Assembly: GCA_002914845.1 (NCBI GenBank)
Contig: JXTC01000023.1
Span: forward strand, 1,158,667-1,222,666
Length of the DNA stretch: 64,000 nucleotides
Reading direction: 5' to 3'
Origin: Trema orientale
Taxonomy: Eukaryota; Streptophyta; Magnoliopsida; Rosales; Cannabaceae
Shown: piece by piece, positions 24,931-36,998 of the stretch
How the letters are laid out: every line of letters begins with the position of its first letter
How positions within the stretch are numbered: position 1 is the first letter of the stretch
Position numbers and translations under genes: made by a program
Notes under the pieces: model-generated
Database searches by the model: none
The model's input: only the letters and a program-made list of their open reading frames with translations
What the model was told of the DNA's origin: nothing

Positions 24931-25560
24931 TTTAGGCTTAGAATTTTGAAAGAAGCCCTATTTTAAATAATGTGGGGCCTACTTTATAATTACCTTTTAA
25001 GCTTTTGTCACATCTTATGTGGGTTCATATTGTTTTTATATATTTTATTTAAGGATTAGGACATTTTTACCTACTTTTTTGGAAAAAAATGTCGAAAATA
25101 CGACTTAAGAGAGATGTATTATTTTTGTACGACCAAAAGAGACATTTTCTCTAAAATCTGGGTACTGAAGGACGCAATGGCAAATTTGTAAATGTTGACT
25201 ACTTTTTAAAGTACCTTTATTATTAAAAGAAATCACAATTATTGATGGGAAATTTGTTGCCATAATAGTTAGACCCTAATTGATTCTCTCCATTCTTAAA
25301 TTGATTCCCTCCATTCTTAAGTTCAAACCACTACCATTTTTATAGTTTATACTTCTTTATTTTTAGTTTTTTTCTTTTTTATTCTTATATTCTTTATCTC
25401 TTTAATTCATTTTTTCATTTTTTTGCCCACCTTTATAAATTTATTATATTTTATTATTATATTCTATTTTCATAGTTTATACCTTTTTTTCTTTTTTTTT
25501 TTGGTTATTATATTATTTATCTCTTCAATTCAATTTTTTCATTTTTTTTGCCCACCTCTC
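24931..25560. other. Intergenic, no gene seen
   Basis: AT-rich sequence leading into the TTTATTATATT / CTTTATCTC repeats of the following array. Confidence 0.4.
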
Positions 25561-27260
25561 TAAATTTATTATATTCATGTAAACTACAAAAGATTGTAGG
25601 AAACCAATTTAGTTTTCTTTTAGCAGAATATCATGTATGTAATTACATCACAGAAAACCAATCTGATTTATGCGTAGCACAATACCCTGTATGTAAGTAA
25701 ATCACAGGAAATCACAAAGTTTTCAAGAAACTACAAAGGTTTCCAAGAATCCAATTTACAAATTTTTCTTTTTTTTTTTAATTGTCTTTTTTTTTGTTCC
25801 TATATTCTTTATCTCGTTAATTCCTTTTTTCATATTTTTGTCCACCTTTATAAGTTTATTATATTCTATTATTATATTCCATTTTCATAGTTTAGGCCTT
25901 TTTCTCTTTTTTTTATTACTATATTATTTATCTCTTCAATTCATTTTTTCATTTTTTTGCCCATCTTTCTAAATTTATTATATTCATGTAAACCACAAAG
26001 GTTTGTAGGAAACCAATTTGGTTTTCTTTTAGAATGTCATGTATCTAAATAAGTACAAAAAATCAGTCTAGCTTATGTGTAGCACAATATCTTGTATGTA
26101 AGTAAATCACAGGAAACCACAAAAATTTTCAGAAAACTAGTTTGGTTTCCTTTTAACAGAATGCCCTTTATGTAAGTAAATCACAGAAAACCACAAAAGT
26201 TTCTAGGAAGCCAATTTACGCATTTTTTTTCTTTTTCTTTTTTGTTATTATATTCTTTATCTCTTTAATTCCTTTTTTAATTTTTTGTCTACCTTTCTAA
26301 ATTTATTATATTTCATTATTATATTCTATTTTCATAGTTTACACTTTTTTTTTTATCATTATATTCTTTATCTCTTTAATTTATTTTTTTCATTTTTTCC
26401 CCATCCTTTTTAATTTATTATATTCCTAGAAACTACAAAAGTTTCCAGAAAACCAGTTTGGTTTCCTTTAGCCGAATATCATATATGTAAGTAAATCACA
26501 GGAAAACTAATTTAGTTTATGTGCAGCAAAATGTCCTATATGTAAGTAATTCACAAGAAACTACAAAGGTTTCTAAGAAATCAGTTTGGTTTCTTTTTAG
26601 CAAAATGACCTAGTTGTAAGTCAGGAATAGTTTCCAAGAAACAAGTTTACTTTATAGTAGTGAGTTTTATTTTCCCATAAAAACCAAATTTCATAGAAAC
26701 TACTAACTAAATTTGGTTTTTAGTTTCAAGAATAGTGATAACTAAATTATTTTTTAGGAAACCAAATTAGTTTGAATTAGAAACTAATTTGGTTTCTGGT
26801 TTTTGATTTCTACTTCTTAATTGACTAGTAGTTTTTGGTTACTACACGAAACCAATTTAGTTTCCACACAAAACTAATGTGATTTTCACTAGAAAATCAA
26901 TTTGATTTTTACTCAAAACTATTCAATACTAATTTGGTTTTTAGTTTCAAGAATAGCAATAACCAAATTTTTTTTGGGAAACTAAATTAGTTTGAATAAG
27001 AAACTAATTTAGTTTCTGGTTTCTTTTTCTTAATTGACTATTGGATTCTAACAACCACATCAAATAGTTAGAAACTATTAGTAAAAATGGTTTGTAGTTT
27101 CTAATATTAATTTGTAATGGTTTTTGGTAACCACAAGATTAACTAGAGCCCAATAGTACTAATTGTTTTATGAGTTTCTGGTAACTAAATTAATTTTTTA
27201 GATTCTGTTTATTAGTTCTGCATATGGTTTCTTTTATTACTATGGTTGGTTTCTTTAGTA
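25561..27260. repeat. Large AAACCAATTTGG array, inverted relative to 2.4-3.3 kb
   Basis: From 25561 to about 26640, units carry AAACCAATTTGGTTT, TTTTAGCAGAAT, TGTATGTAAGTAAATCACAGG and AAACCACAAAGGTTTC. These are the reverse complement of the 74-bp units at 2.8-3.3 kb, here separated by long T/CTTTATCTC-rich spacers. From 26640 to 27260 shorter AAACTAATTTGGTTTCT words dominate, mirroring 2390-2700. No coding frame is present. Both loci seem to be members of one repeat family. Confidence 0.65.
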
Positions 27261-28227
27261 ACCAGAATGGTTTCTCAAATCATTTCTCGATTGTATAATT
27301 CTTTAAGAAGCTTAAATGGTAGATTGAAAAATAGAAAAATAAATAAATAAAACGAAAAAATGGAAAAAGAGTTGGGTTTTAAAAAATAAATTTGAAAAAA
27401 AAATGAAAAAGGAATAAATAAAGGAAAGAGAAAATGAAAAAAAAATAAAAAAGAAAATGAAAAAAGAATAAAACAAGAAAAAAGAAAGTGTGGTCGAAGG
27501 GGTTTGAACCCTAGTTTGGTACGTGGGATAACAAAAGCCCAGCCACTAAACCTATATTTGCTTCCGTTTTATTTATATTAACTTTAAAATTAATAAAGGT
27601 TTACCACGCCTTACACCGTATAAAATGGAAATACTTTTGCCTGGACCGTAGGAAAAGTTATTTGTTTGGGCTAGGTTGTAAAATTGTCATTATTTCTTAA
27701 AAAACCGTAGCAAATGTCATTTTTTCTTTTATTTATCATATATTCCAAAATAAAGTGGGTCCTACTTCTATTCTTTATCATATTTCATTTAGTCCCATAT
27801 TTTAATCCTAATATTAACTAAACGAGTTATAGTACTAATACAATCCAATTTATCCAATCTAGTTCAAAATAATAGTACAATTTAGTCCATTAAATAAACC
27901 CTCTCTAAAAGATATTTTAGTATATTTTACATGTTAAACGGTTAAATAAGAGAAGAAAGTGAGAAAAAGAGTACTAGCAAAGGAAATTATAAGAAACCTT
28001 ATAATTAGAATTAATTATAGTAATAGACCCTTAATCATAGCCATTTTTTTTATTTTGACCCTTTAAACTTTTAATTTACATAGTGAATTATCTTGAATTA
28101 TGTATTGTTGCAGTAATGACTCATTTGTTATAACTTTTAATATTTCTTTTATCGGAAACCGATCTTAGGCAAACATAATCGTAATGGTCATTCTAATCAT
28201 ATAGGGTGCCTGTGTTAATTAAGGAAA
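27261..28227. other. Intergenic, no gene seen
   Basis: Starts with an A-rich GAAAAA tract. Around 27495-27570 the minus strand shows a B-box-like GGGTTCAAACCCC, possibly a tRNA-derived scrap, but no full structure was found. The rest is AT-rich without a frame. Confidence 0.4.
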
Positions 28228-30825
28228 GCTAATACAAAGTGATTTCCAAGATTATTGCCAATCGGATTTGTGGGGTACTGAGCAGTTTGATATCCCTATT
28301 CCAATCAGCCTTCGTACCTGGAACATGGATTGCGGAGAATTCAGTTCTAGCCAAAGAGATAATCCATTCCATGAGAACGAGATCGGACAAGATAAGTGAT
28401 GTGGGTTTAAAATTGGATATATGTCCAAAGCCTATAATAGGATTGAGTGGTCTTTCCTAGACAGGGTACTGCAAGCCTTTGGTTTTGATGATCATTTCAG
28501 GAATTTGGTGATGATGTGTGTTAAGTCAGTTTCTTTTTCTGTATTGCTTAATGGTAGCCCTCTCCCTAGTTTCTCGTCGGGGTGTGGTCTTCAATAAGGT
28601 GATCCGCTTTTGCCATACTTATTCATACTGTACAGTGAGGTGCTATCTAAACTTATTCTTAAAGAAGAAAGAAACGGCCAGATCTCAGGAGTTCGGGTAG
28701 GCAGGAATTGCCCTCCAATCTCACACTTAATGTATGCTGATGACACATTCCTTTTCTGCAATGCCAATCCTCATCAGTGAACTGAATGGTATGGTGTCTA
28801 AATCAGTATTCAGCCTGGTCAGGACAGAAGTTTAATGCACAGAAATCCTCTATTTTCTTCTCAAAGAATATAGATGCAGCGACAAGAGTGGGCATTACCA
28901 ATCTGTTGGCTTTTAAAGTGATGACATGAACTGAGACATTCCTTGGTAATCTTCTCTTGTTATCAGGAAATTGTACCAAGGACTTCAGTTACTTAAAAGC
29001 TAAAGTTTATGCTAGATTGGAAGGGTAGCGTAGCAAGCTTCTATCACGAGCGGGCCGGACAACCCTCATCAAAAGTGTGGTGCAAAGTATCCCAGTATAC
29101 TCTATGTCTACTTTCTTGCTTTCTAAATCCATTTGTCAGAATTTGGACAAGGCAGTAAGGCGTTTTTAGTGGACTGGTGGTTTGGACAAACAACACTTCC
29201 TTGCTCTGACTTCGTGGGACTTGATCTGCTAACCAAAAGTGAGCGGAAGAATTGGTCTTAGACAGTTTTCTGATATTAATTTTACCTTTTTTTCCAAATT
29301 GGGGTGGTTGTTGGCATCTGGCTAAACCTCGCTTTGGGCAACCACTCTGAGGAGTAAATATTATAAACTTGGGAGTTTCTGGAATTCTGATCTACCAAGA
29401 AGAGCATCACTAGTGGCCAAAAGTATATGGGCTACTAAAGAGTTTATACGTAATGGGAGCTGTTTGCTTGTGGGCAAGGGAGACACTGTAGACATTTGGA
29501 ACGTACCCTGGGTCCCTTAGACAGGTTTTGATGATACTAGATAGGCTTTCAATCCTCTTCAGAGAGTGGACAATATTAAAATACAGGAGCTTCTAACAGC
29601 TGATAGATATAATTAGGACAGAAACAAACTCGCAACTTAGTTCAGACCACCTTGCGTTGATGAGTACATGAAGATCCCACTCTTCCCTAACAATCAATCA
29701 GACCTTCTTATTTGGAAGGATACAAAGAATGGTGATTTTACAATTAAAAGTACAGACTGCAGATTAAATCGATATAGATTCACAGACCTCCAACCGATTT
29801 GGAAGACTATTTGGTCAAGCCATTTACATGAGCGCCTGAAGCTACTACTTTGGAGAATTGGACAGAACTCCCTCCCTATAAGTGAGAGACTTGGGAGTAT
29901 CTTTGGGAGACCCAATAAGGAATGTGTACTATGTTTATCCTCTGAGGATGCAATTGCCCATTTATTTATTCACTGCCCTTTTGCTAAGTCTATCTGGTTT
30001 GGCAGCAAATAGAATTTACACATGGATCAAGTGACTTTGACAAATGAGATAGAAGTAGTGAAATGGATTTTTAGTCCCCACCATCTCAACAATTGTGAGA
30101 AGCAACTAAAAGAAGAATTTATAACCTTTGCTACGGTGGTTTGCGAAAAAATTTGGCATGCTAGGAATGAAAAGTTCCATGAAGACTCTCAGGTAAACTC
30201 AACTACTATTTTTACGATGGTGAATACGGCTGTAAAGGAATACTACCAAGTCCAAGCTATGCCTATCAATAACATAGCTCACCATTCAACTCGGATTCCT
30301 GTGCTCCCAGGGTGTTTGCCACAGTCACCTGGACAGGTCAGAGTATACATAAATGTAGCCTTTAAAGATGGGGAAAGGGGGGCGGGTGTTGTTGCCAGAG
30401 GAGAAAATGATCAGATTCTAATACTAGCAACGTCCTTATTCTCAGCACATAGCCCGCTTGAAGCTGAACTTCGGTCTCTCGAAGTAGGATTACTGCAGTA
30501 TGTAGGAAGGAACTGGCATAACGCACACCTGTACTTAGACTCCAAGGAGATGGTCTCAGCAATAGTAGATCAAAGATCCCCAACTTGGCACCTTACTTAT
30601 ATCTCTTTTAATGTTATTTTCCTGTTAACGTCTTGTACCTGTAATGTGTTTTGGATTCCCAGGTTGTTGAATTACTTTGCTTATTATATAGTAGCAAAAT
30701 GGGCCTTTTCTTCTAAAAAATTTGGTACTTTTGCTATTTGGAAGGTGCCCCCTCACCAATCTCTTTCGACATGTTTTATTAATAATTTTTGTTCCTCATA
30801 ACAAAAAAAAAAAAAAAAAAAAAAA
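28228..30825 (+). pseudogene. 5'-truncated, decayed LINE (L1-type) retrotransposon
   Basis: The remnant begins inside the reverse transcriptase (the YKVISKIIANR block at about 28233). It keeps the SAFVPG motif, a GDPLLPYLF-like block and the catalytic YADD at 28733-28744. A zinc-binding RT-associated region follows at 29668-30012 (W..IW...ER...L...C..C...H.F..C.FA..IW), then an RNase H domain at about 30330-30720 (INVAFKDG...EAELRSLEVGL...DSKEM). The element ends in a 23-A tail at 30803-30825. Frames are broken by several stops and frameshifts, for example a stop right after SLS near 28458, so it is dead. No TSD could be read. The 5' truncation and poly(A) tail fit target-primed reverse transcription. 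Confidence 0.9.
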
Positions 30826-30928
30826 CCAAATACCACCATTTTCTTAATCTTATGCGCTGAAGTTATGTTTTTTCCCTCCAAAGAAAATTCATACACTTGC
30901 GTTGATTGTTTGATTGAAAAGGACTTAG

Positions 30929-31010
30929 CAATATTTCGTTTCATATCAAGAAAAATCCAAGGATTTTTGCAATATTTCGTTTCATATCAAGAAAAATCCA
31001 AGGATTTTTG
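30929..31010. repeat. Perfect 41-bp tandem duplication
   Basis: Two identical 41-bp units (30929-30969 and 30970-31010) starting CAATATTTCGTTTCATATC. No mismatch is visible, so the duplication is recent. Confidence 0.9.
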
Positions 31011-31449
31011 CTCTCGTTTCTTTCAGAAAATTATCAGTTTATAACTCAAGATAATCCACCATGGAAATTGAAAATTCAAGTAGCGAAAGTTGTACTGCGG
31101 TTATTATTTAAGGGATGTTACTATGGTTAAGCCTTATATTTAAGCCTTATATTTTCTATTACATCTAACCCACCTATCTCGTAAGTAGTTTTAGATTAAA
31201 ATCTCCTCCCCTCACCCCACTTCACAGAAAAAAAAACAGTACTAAGCAGAAGAAAAGAAATTGTAATTCCTGATTTTCTTTGTTTTTTAATGTATATATG
31301 ATAAAGTATTTGGGTAATTACATTTAACATCCGACATAAAAAAGCTTAGGGAACGAAAAAATAGTGTAGCTTTGATATCAAGTAATTGGGCTTGACCAAA
31401 CCAAATTGAGGAATTTTGATGGGGAAATTAGAAAAAATACGGTATTTTT

Positions 31450-31790
31450 GAAAAGAATTGGAAAAATACGGTACTTTTGCGTTTTTTACGGTGCGGTACG
31501 GTTTTTATTAGAAAAATACCACTTTTTAAAAAATATTTATAAAAATACTATTTTTGAAAATAGTAACTAGTTTCTAGTAACCAGTTTCCTAGTAACCGAA
31601 GATATTTATAACTGATATATAATTAGTAACCAGTTTTCAGTAACCAGTTTCTGGAAACTGGTAACCAGTAACTATTTTAAAAGTGGTAATTTTCTAAATA
31701 TTTTTTAAAAAATGATATTTTCTTAATTAAAACCGTACGAAAACTGGAAAAACTGTGACTTCCGTATTTTTGTAATTCTTTTCATTTTTT
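31450..31790. mobile_element. Palindromic MITE (ATACGG / GTTACCAG family), copy 1
   Basis: The left half (GAAAAGAATTGGAAAAATACGG, ACGGTTTTTATTAG, AAATACCACTTTTTAAAAAAT) is mirrored by the right half (ATTTTTTAAAAAATGATATT, TTAAAACCGTAC, CCGTATTTTTGTAATTCTTTTC). The centre consists of AGTAACCAGTTTCTGGAAACTGG-type words. A diverged copy with the same order lies at 33353-33706. Confidence 0.7.
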
Positions 31791-31854
31791 ATAGGTATAA
31801 GCGTAAGAAAGCCAATTTTGATTTTATATGGACAAATGTCAAGACAATTGAAAA

Positions 31855-32250
31855 ATGAGAAATCTTGGAATTTAAAAATTCTATGAAAAATCTTGGACGT
31901 TTAGAAAAATACCCCTTTGGAAATATATAGAAAAATATCATTTTTACTTTTTAATGAGATACTTGAGGATTTGAGGTAATCGGTCAGATTACTTGAGATG
32001 ACTAGTTTAGTTATATCAAGTGGCTCGATTGATTATCTCATGTATTTTAAAAAAAAAAAAACTAATTTTGAAGAAAAATTGATATTTTTCTAAATATTTT
32101 TCAAAGTTATATTTTTTAATTATGATTCTAGAAAAATGGTAATTTTTTAAATCAATCCGAGATTTTTCAAAACATTTTGCCCATCCAAGATCCATCCAAG
32201 ATTTTTAAGTTTTTTGGACTTTGAGCCTTGATTTTTGTAAAAGCCCGTCC
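31855..32250. mobile_element. Palindromic MITE-like element (GATTTTTC family), copy 2
   Basis: Shares with 24641-24930 the AAAAATATCATTTTTA...AATGAGATACTTGA core and the terminal GAGATTTTTCAAAACATTTTGCCCATCC. Boundaries are approximate. Confidence 0.5.
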
Positions 32251-32392
32251 AAATTAGAAAAGATCCACTGGGGGTATATGCTGCCACTATAACTGGATGC
32301 CAACATAGCTCCGTCCTTATTCACACTATATATATCAACTCAATGTAATTAATCAAACATACCACATTCTTCCTTCGTACCTTTTTTTTTTT

Positions 32393-32759
32393 GGGGAAAA
32401 ACTACAAAAAAATACCCTTAGATTTAGGTATTCAGTAATTTAAACCCTGAAATTTGAATTCTGCAAAATAAGACCCTTATATTAAGAATTTCTGAAAATT
32501 AATACCTTGAACTGACATTTTGAATAACTGTAATTGGTAAAAAATAATTATAACCTCAAAATTAAGGAGAATAATAAGTATTAATGTAGTTTTAATAAAG
32601 AATATTATTATTTTTTCGTTACTAAAATTGGTCAAAAAGTTAGTCCAGGGTATTAATTTTCAGAAATTCTTAATCTCAGGTATTATTTTGTGGAGTACAA
32701 ACTTCAGAATTTAAATTGCAGAACACTCAAACTTCATGGTATTTTTTTGTAGTTTATCC
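32393..32759. mobile_element. 367-bp fold-back element with ~120-bp inverted arms
   Basis: The left arm GGGGAAAAACTACAAAAAAA continues for about 120 bp. Its reverse complement, with scattered mismatches, forms the right arm ending TTTTTTTGTAGTTTATCC. AAGAATTTCTGAAAATTAAT lies near the inner end of the left arm and its complement ATTAATTTTCAGAAATTCTT in the right. The transcript would form a long hairpin. No TSD was resolved. Confidence 0.75.
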
Positions 32760-32929
32760 TATTCTTTTTCTTGATTATTGCAATCATTGGATCTTTTTTG
32801 TTTTTTGAAAAATATTATCTTAATAAAAGCTCCAAATGCAATTGCATAAAAATATTGTGCATTAATCATTGGGAGAATATTTTGGGACTTCTTATGAAAT
32901 CCAGGCTCAAAGTCCAAAATATGAAAAAT

Positions 32930-33175
32930 TCCGAATGGGCTAATTCTTTCGAAAAATCCCAAATTTATATAGTATGCTATCATTTTTAAAAAATATATTT
33001 AGATAAATATCACTTTTCAAATTTTTTTTAAAAAACATTAATTCCCCCCCCCCCCCCCCCCCCCAAAACTGGGTTTTCAAAGGTACACAAATTTATATAG
33101 TATGCTATCATTTTTAAATCCAAGATTTTTCAAAAAAATTTCTTATTCAGGATTTTTGATTTTTTTTTTTTTGAA
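32930..33175. repeat. Degraded GATTTTTC-family fragment with a C21 tract
   Basis: ATTTATATAGTATGCTATC occurs twice (about 32961 and 33090), separated by AAATATCACTTTTCAAA-type sequence and an uninterrupted run of 21 C at 33044-33064. It ends in CCAAGATTTTTCAAAA, as in the elements at 24.7 and 32.0 kb. Confidence 0.5.
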
Positions 33176-33352
33176 AATATGCCATATAAAATCAGATTTC
33201 CTCAATATTTTGTGATTGCATTGAATTTATCTTAGTTAAAGCTACAAATGCCATCACTTAATGGATCTATTTTTTCGTATAGGAAGAAATAAATATTTGG
33301 GAAAATATTTTGTGAATGTATTAAGGGTTTCTATCATTTTTACAGATAAAAA

Positions 33353-33706
33353 ACTAAAAGAATTACAAAAATACGGAACTCAGGCTTTTTTCAAATTTTC
33401 GTACGATTTTTATTAAAAAAAAATCACTTTTTAAAAAATATTTAGAAAAATACCATTTTTTAAAATAGTTACTGGTTGCTGGTTTTTAGAAACTTGTTAC
33501 TGGTTATTAGTTACCAGTTATATACTAGTTATAAATATCTTTAGTTACTAGTTACCAGTTTCTGAAAACTGGTTACCAGATTCTAGAAACTATTTTAAAA
33601 AATGATATTTTTCTAAATAATTTTTAAAAAATGGTATTTATCTAATAAAAACCGTACCGAACCTTAAAAAAATTTAAACTTCCGTATTTTTCAAATTTTT
33701 TTCTAA
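33353..33706. mobile_element. Palindromic MITE (ATACGG / GTTACCAG family), copy 2
   Basis: The left arm AAAGAATTACAAAAATACGG and right arm CTTCCGTATTTTTC enclose ACGATTTTTATT / AATAAAAACCGT and AAAAAATATTTAGAAAAATA / TTTTTCTAAATAATTTTT pairs around a core of GTTACTGGTT / AACTGGTTACC words. Same architecture as 31450-31790. Confidence 0.7.
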
Positions 33707-35732
33707 ATTACCGTATAATGTCTAATTTTCTCATGTATTAACAATGATGAGTATAATTGTCAACGGAGTTTTCTTTGACAAAAAAATATATCTCATTTTA
33801 TTTTGCTTTTTTTTTTGACAAATTTATTAATATATTTATTGCATTGGGGCAAGGAGGAATAAGCTTCTAAGTAACAAAGTTTAATTCTAAGGATGTAAAT
33901 GAGGCGAGGGGCCAATTATTTATATCATCCCCGTCTCAGTCGCTATTTTATTATATCATCTCTGTATTATTCATCATTTAATTTATTTTGGAACAGTTTC
34001 GGGGAATTTCCGCCAAGATGATTTTCCCATCGATGTATTAGGGTCCCCATTTATAATCATAATCTCTAGTCTATTAAAAAGTTTTATATTGGTCCAAATT
34101 CTATAAAAGTTCAAATACATAATTAAAAAAAGAGAATTAAAATTAAATTCATAGAAAACTCTAATTTTAGCTCAAATCTATTGGAACTATATTTTAATAA
34201 ATAAATGTTAACAAAATAACGAGATGCTGAGTAAGAGGGTCAAGTAAATTGTGAGATATTATCAAACCTAGTAACTTGTATTAGTATTTAATTACATATG
34301 TTAATATTTTAATTTTTTTCATGATTTTAATTCCAAACGAATTATTAGTATATAAAAATAAATAAATAGGTTATATTATATACTCGATGTAGGGTTGCGG
34401 CGGGACACTCAATCTCAAGCCCTCTTTCTCACCCTGTGCCTCGTACCATTTATATCGGTGAATTTAGGCCCAAAAAAATAAATTATAGAGTTCAGAAGTG
34501 GGTAATTTTTTTATTTTTTAATTTTTTCGAATATATAGAAATGGTGAAGTTAAGCCTTACTTTATTAAAGTTTTAAATATAAAAATTAGGGGCATCATTA
34601 AAAGTTTAGTAATAGATGCATAAATTGAATATCTATGAGAAGTTACACATAAATTTTTAAATTAAAAGTCAGTGGGTTAATGAATCACCCATTGTTTGCA
34701 TAATTAAACTGATTACTTTTATTTTTGGTCCCCAAATTATTTCAAGTGTTTAATTATTCTATCCCAAATTAGGAGTATTTTAAAAACTGACATGCGTACC
34801 GTGAATATTGACCAATTTAGACTAAACTAAATAAAGCCACTTGGTTTTCTAGAAAGTTCATTGGTTTGGTCAATTTGGTTAATGAATTTTTGCGACTATG
34901 AGCACCTGTACCCTTGAATGATGGTTTTATCTAAGTTTTGAACAACTAGTCACTTGAACATCTCAATTGTAATAGTGGAGTGATATATGGTTTTCTTTTT
35001 TTTTTTTTTTAAATAAAAAACGGATAGTAATTTGAAAATTCTGGCTTCAAACTGTTAAAAAAAATCGGATAGTAATTTGAAAATTCGGGGGTCAAACTAA
35101 GATCAAACTTAAAGTTCGGGACGAAAAATGAAAGCAACCCTAATTGAATTGAAGGCAGATCTTGCTAGACTTGACAAACTACATGTCATTTATACGATGA
35201 CTTTGGTTACATTACATATATGAGTCCACGTTGTTTTATTGATGAACACTAGCAAAGCAAAATTGAGGGTACAAGTCGTTTTTTCAACTTGAAATCAAGA
35301 GTTCAAATGGAAACGAAATGTTGTACAACAACAAACTTCCAAACGACAAATGATATATCATTTGTTATTTTTTTTAAAATTAATTTTGAAGGCATTGATA
35401 TGTTCTTTTAAGAACAAGGCAACGGCGGAGTTTGTAAAAAAGACAAGTCGTTTGCAAGCTCAAGCGGCAAGAAACATATTGTATATGGTGTATGGAACAT
35501 TGGGACTAGAGGATATGTTTCCATGAATGAAAAAATGACATACAAAATACCCATGCTAATTTCATCCTGATAAAATTTGTAATTACCACAAGAATAATTT
35601 TCTCATAGTGTTTGATATCTCCAATATTTATCTTCAAATGTCACGGATGGTTCTCAGTGATCCAATCTCCAAATACTTATTTTTTCGTTAGATTTCTAAT
35701 TTTAGTAAAGGAAAGAGCCTAAGTTTTCTCTA
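33707..35732. other. Intergenic; possible old hAT-like remnant at 33890-34460
   Basis: AAGGATGTAAATGAGGCGAGG near 33890 is loosely mirrored by CCTCGTACCATTTATATCG near 34440, resembling the ends of GGATGTAAATGGGGCGGGG-type hAT MITEs, but no TSD was found. The remainder is AT-rich with no gene. A 26-bp word around GGATAGTAATTTGAAAATTC is duplicated near 35022 and 35066. Confidence 0.35.
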
Positions 35733-35740
35733 CTTGACCA

Positions 35741-36468
35741 TAGGAGTGGCAATTCGTGTTGTCGTATCATATTCGTGTCGTATCGAAGTATATATATATA
35801 ACGAGCAATTACCAAACCCAAACCCGACACGTTTATTATTCGTGTCATGATTTGTAAACCCACACCCGACACGCTAAATAAACAGGTTAACCTGTGAGCG
35901 ACACATTTAACACATTATTTAAATAAGTCGTATTCAGATCGTGTCTAACGTAACACGATCTGCTAACATGTATACTGTTAACCCGTTAATTGAACTCAAT
36001 TTAACACGTTAATGTTAAATATGTTGTATTTAGTTCAATTTGACATAACGTATTAACCTATTAATTTTAACATGTTAACCTATTTCATATTTTCACTATA
36101 ACTTGATATAATCTATTAACTTATTTTATATTTCTAATATAACCAAGCAACCATAATCAAATAAATATAATACACAATCCAAAGTTTAAAACCAAAATAA
36201 AACTTTCAAATTTTAGTACATAAAATATAAAAGGGAAGTTTTAAGTCTTGGTACACAGAAGATAATACAATATCTCAAAAAATTTAATCGTGTTAAACGG
36301 GTCAATTTCGGGTTTAACAGGTTAACCTGCTAATGACCTATTATTTAATCGTGCTTAATCGGGTTTAACCTGTTTTGACCTGTACATGTTTAAGACAAAC
36401 CCAAACCCGCTAACTTCGTATCGTTTTCGAGTCGTGTTATCGTGTCGTGACCTAAATTACCACCCCTA
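35741..36468. mobile_element. 728-bp non-autonomous hAT element, perfect 8-bp TSD
   Basis: Terminal inverted repeats TAGGAGTGGCAAT / ATTACCACCCCTA with the 8-bp duplication CTTGACCA at 35733-35740 and 36469-36476. The subterminal regions are crowded with CGTGTCGT / ACCCGACACG and GGGTTAACC words, as expected for transposase-binding repeats. No transposase frame is present. TSD length and TAGGGGTGG-type ends are diagnostic of hAT. Confidence 0.93.
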
Positions 36469-36998
36469 CTTGACCATGTACTTGCATAGGCTATAATTAC
36501 CCTACTCCGAATGCAAGTAGAGACCTATCATTCAGTTGGAACCACTCTCAGTTTTAATGAATGCTTACGTAAAGAATAATACATCATTCAAAGCTCCATT
36601 TACCTTTTAATTTTACAGACTAATAAATACAGAAAGGCTGTGTATTCTGAGACCTTAGTAGTCCTTTCTTAACCCGTAGTGTACATCAGTATCCAGATAA
36701 AGAGTGAGTTTAGTTTAACTTATTAACAAGTTAAAAGTACTTTTCGAACCATTTATAAGCTAAAAAATGTTTGATAAAAACCCAAAATCAGATTATTCAA
36801 TAATTTTTGACAAAGTTACAGTCAAAAGTCAAAGCTAGCCTAAGATAACTTTGGCTTTTAGATTATGCAGAAATCTACATTATTTTTTAATGAATAAATC
36901 GTAATGGTTAAAATACCCTAACTTAAAAGTAAAATACCACACATTTAATTGAATTTATTTTCATATCAATTTTTTTTAAAAAAATATTAATATATTTG

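Noticed and set aside
27495..27570. tRNA-like segment on the minus strand
   Set aside because: B-box-like word only; no cloverleaf, A box or TSD could be confirmed.
28518..28700. Separate small gene
   Set aside because: Part of the frameshifted LINE reverse transcriptase.
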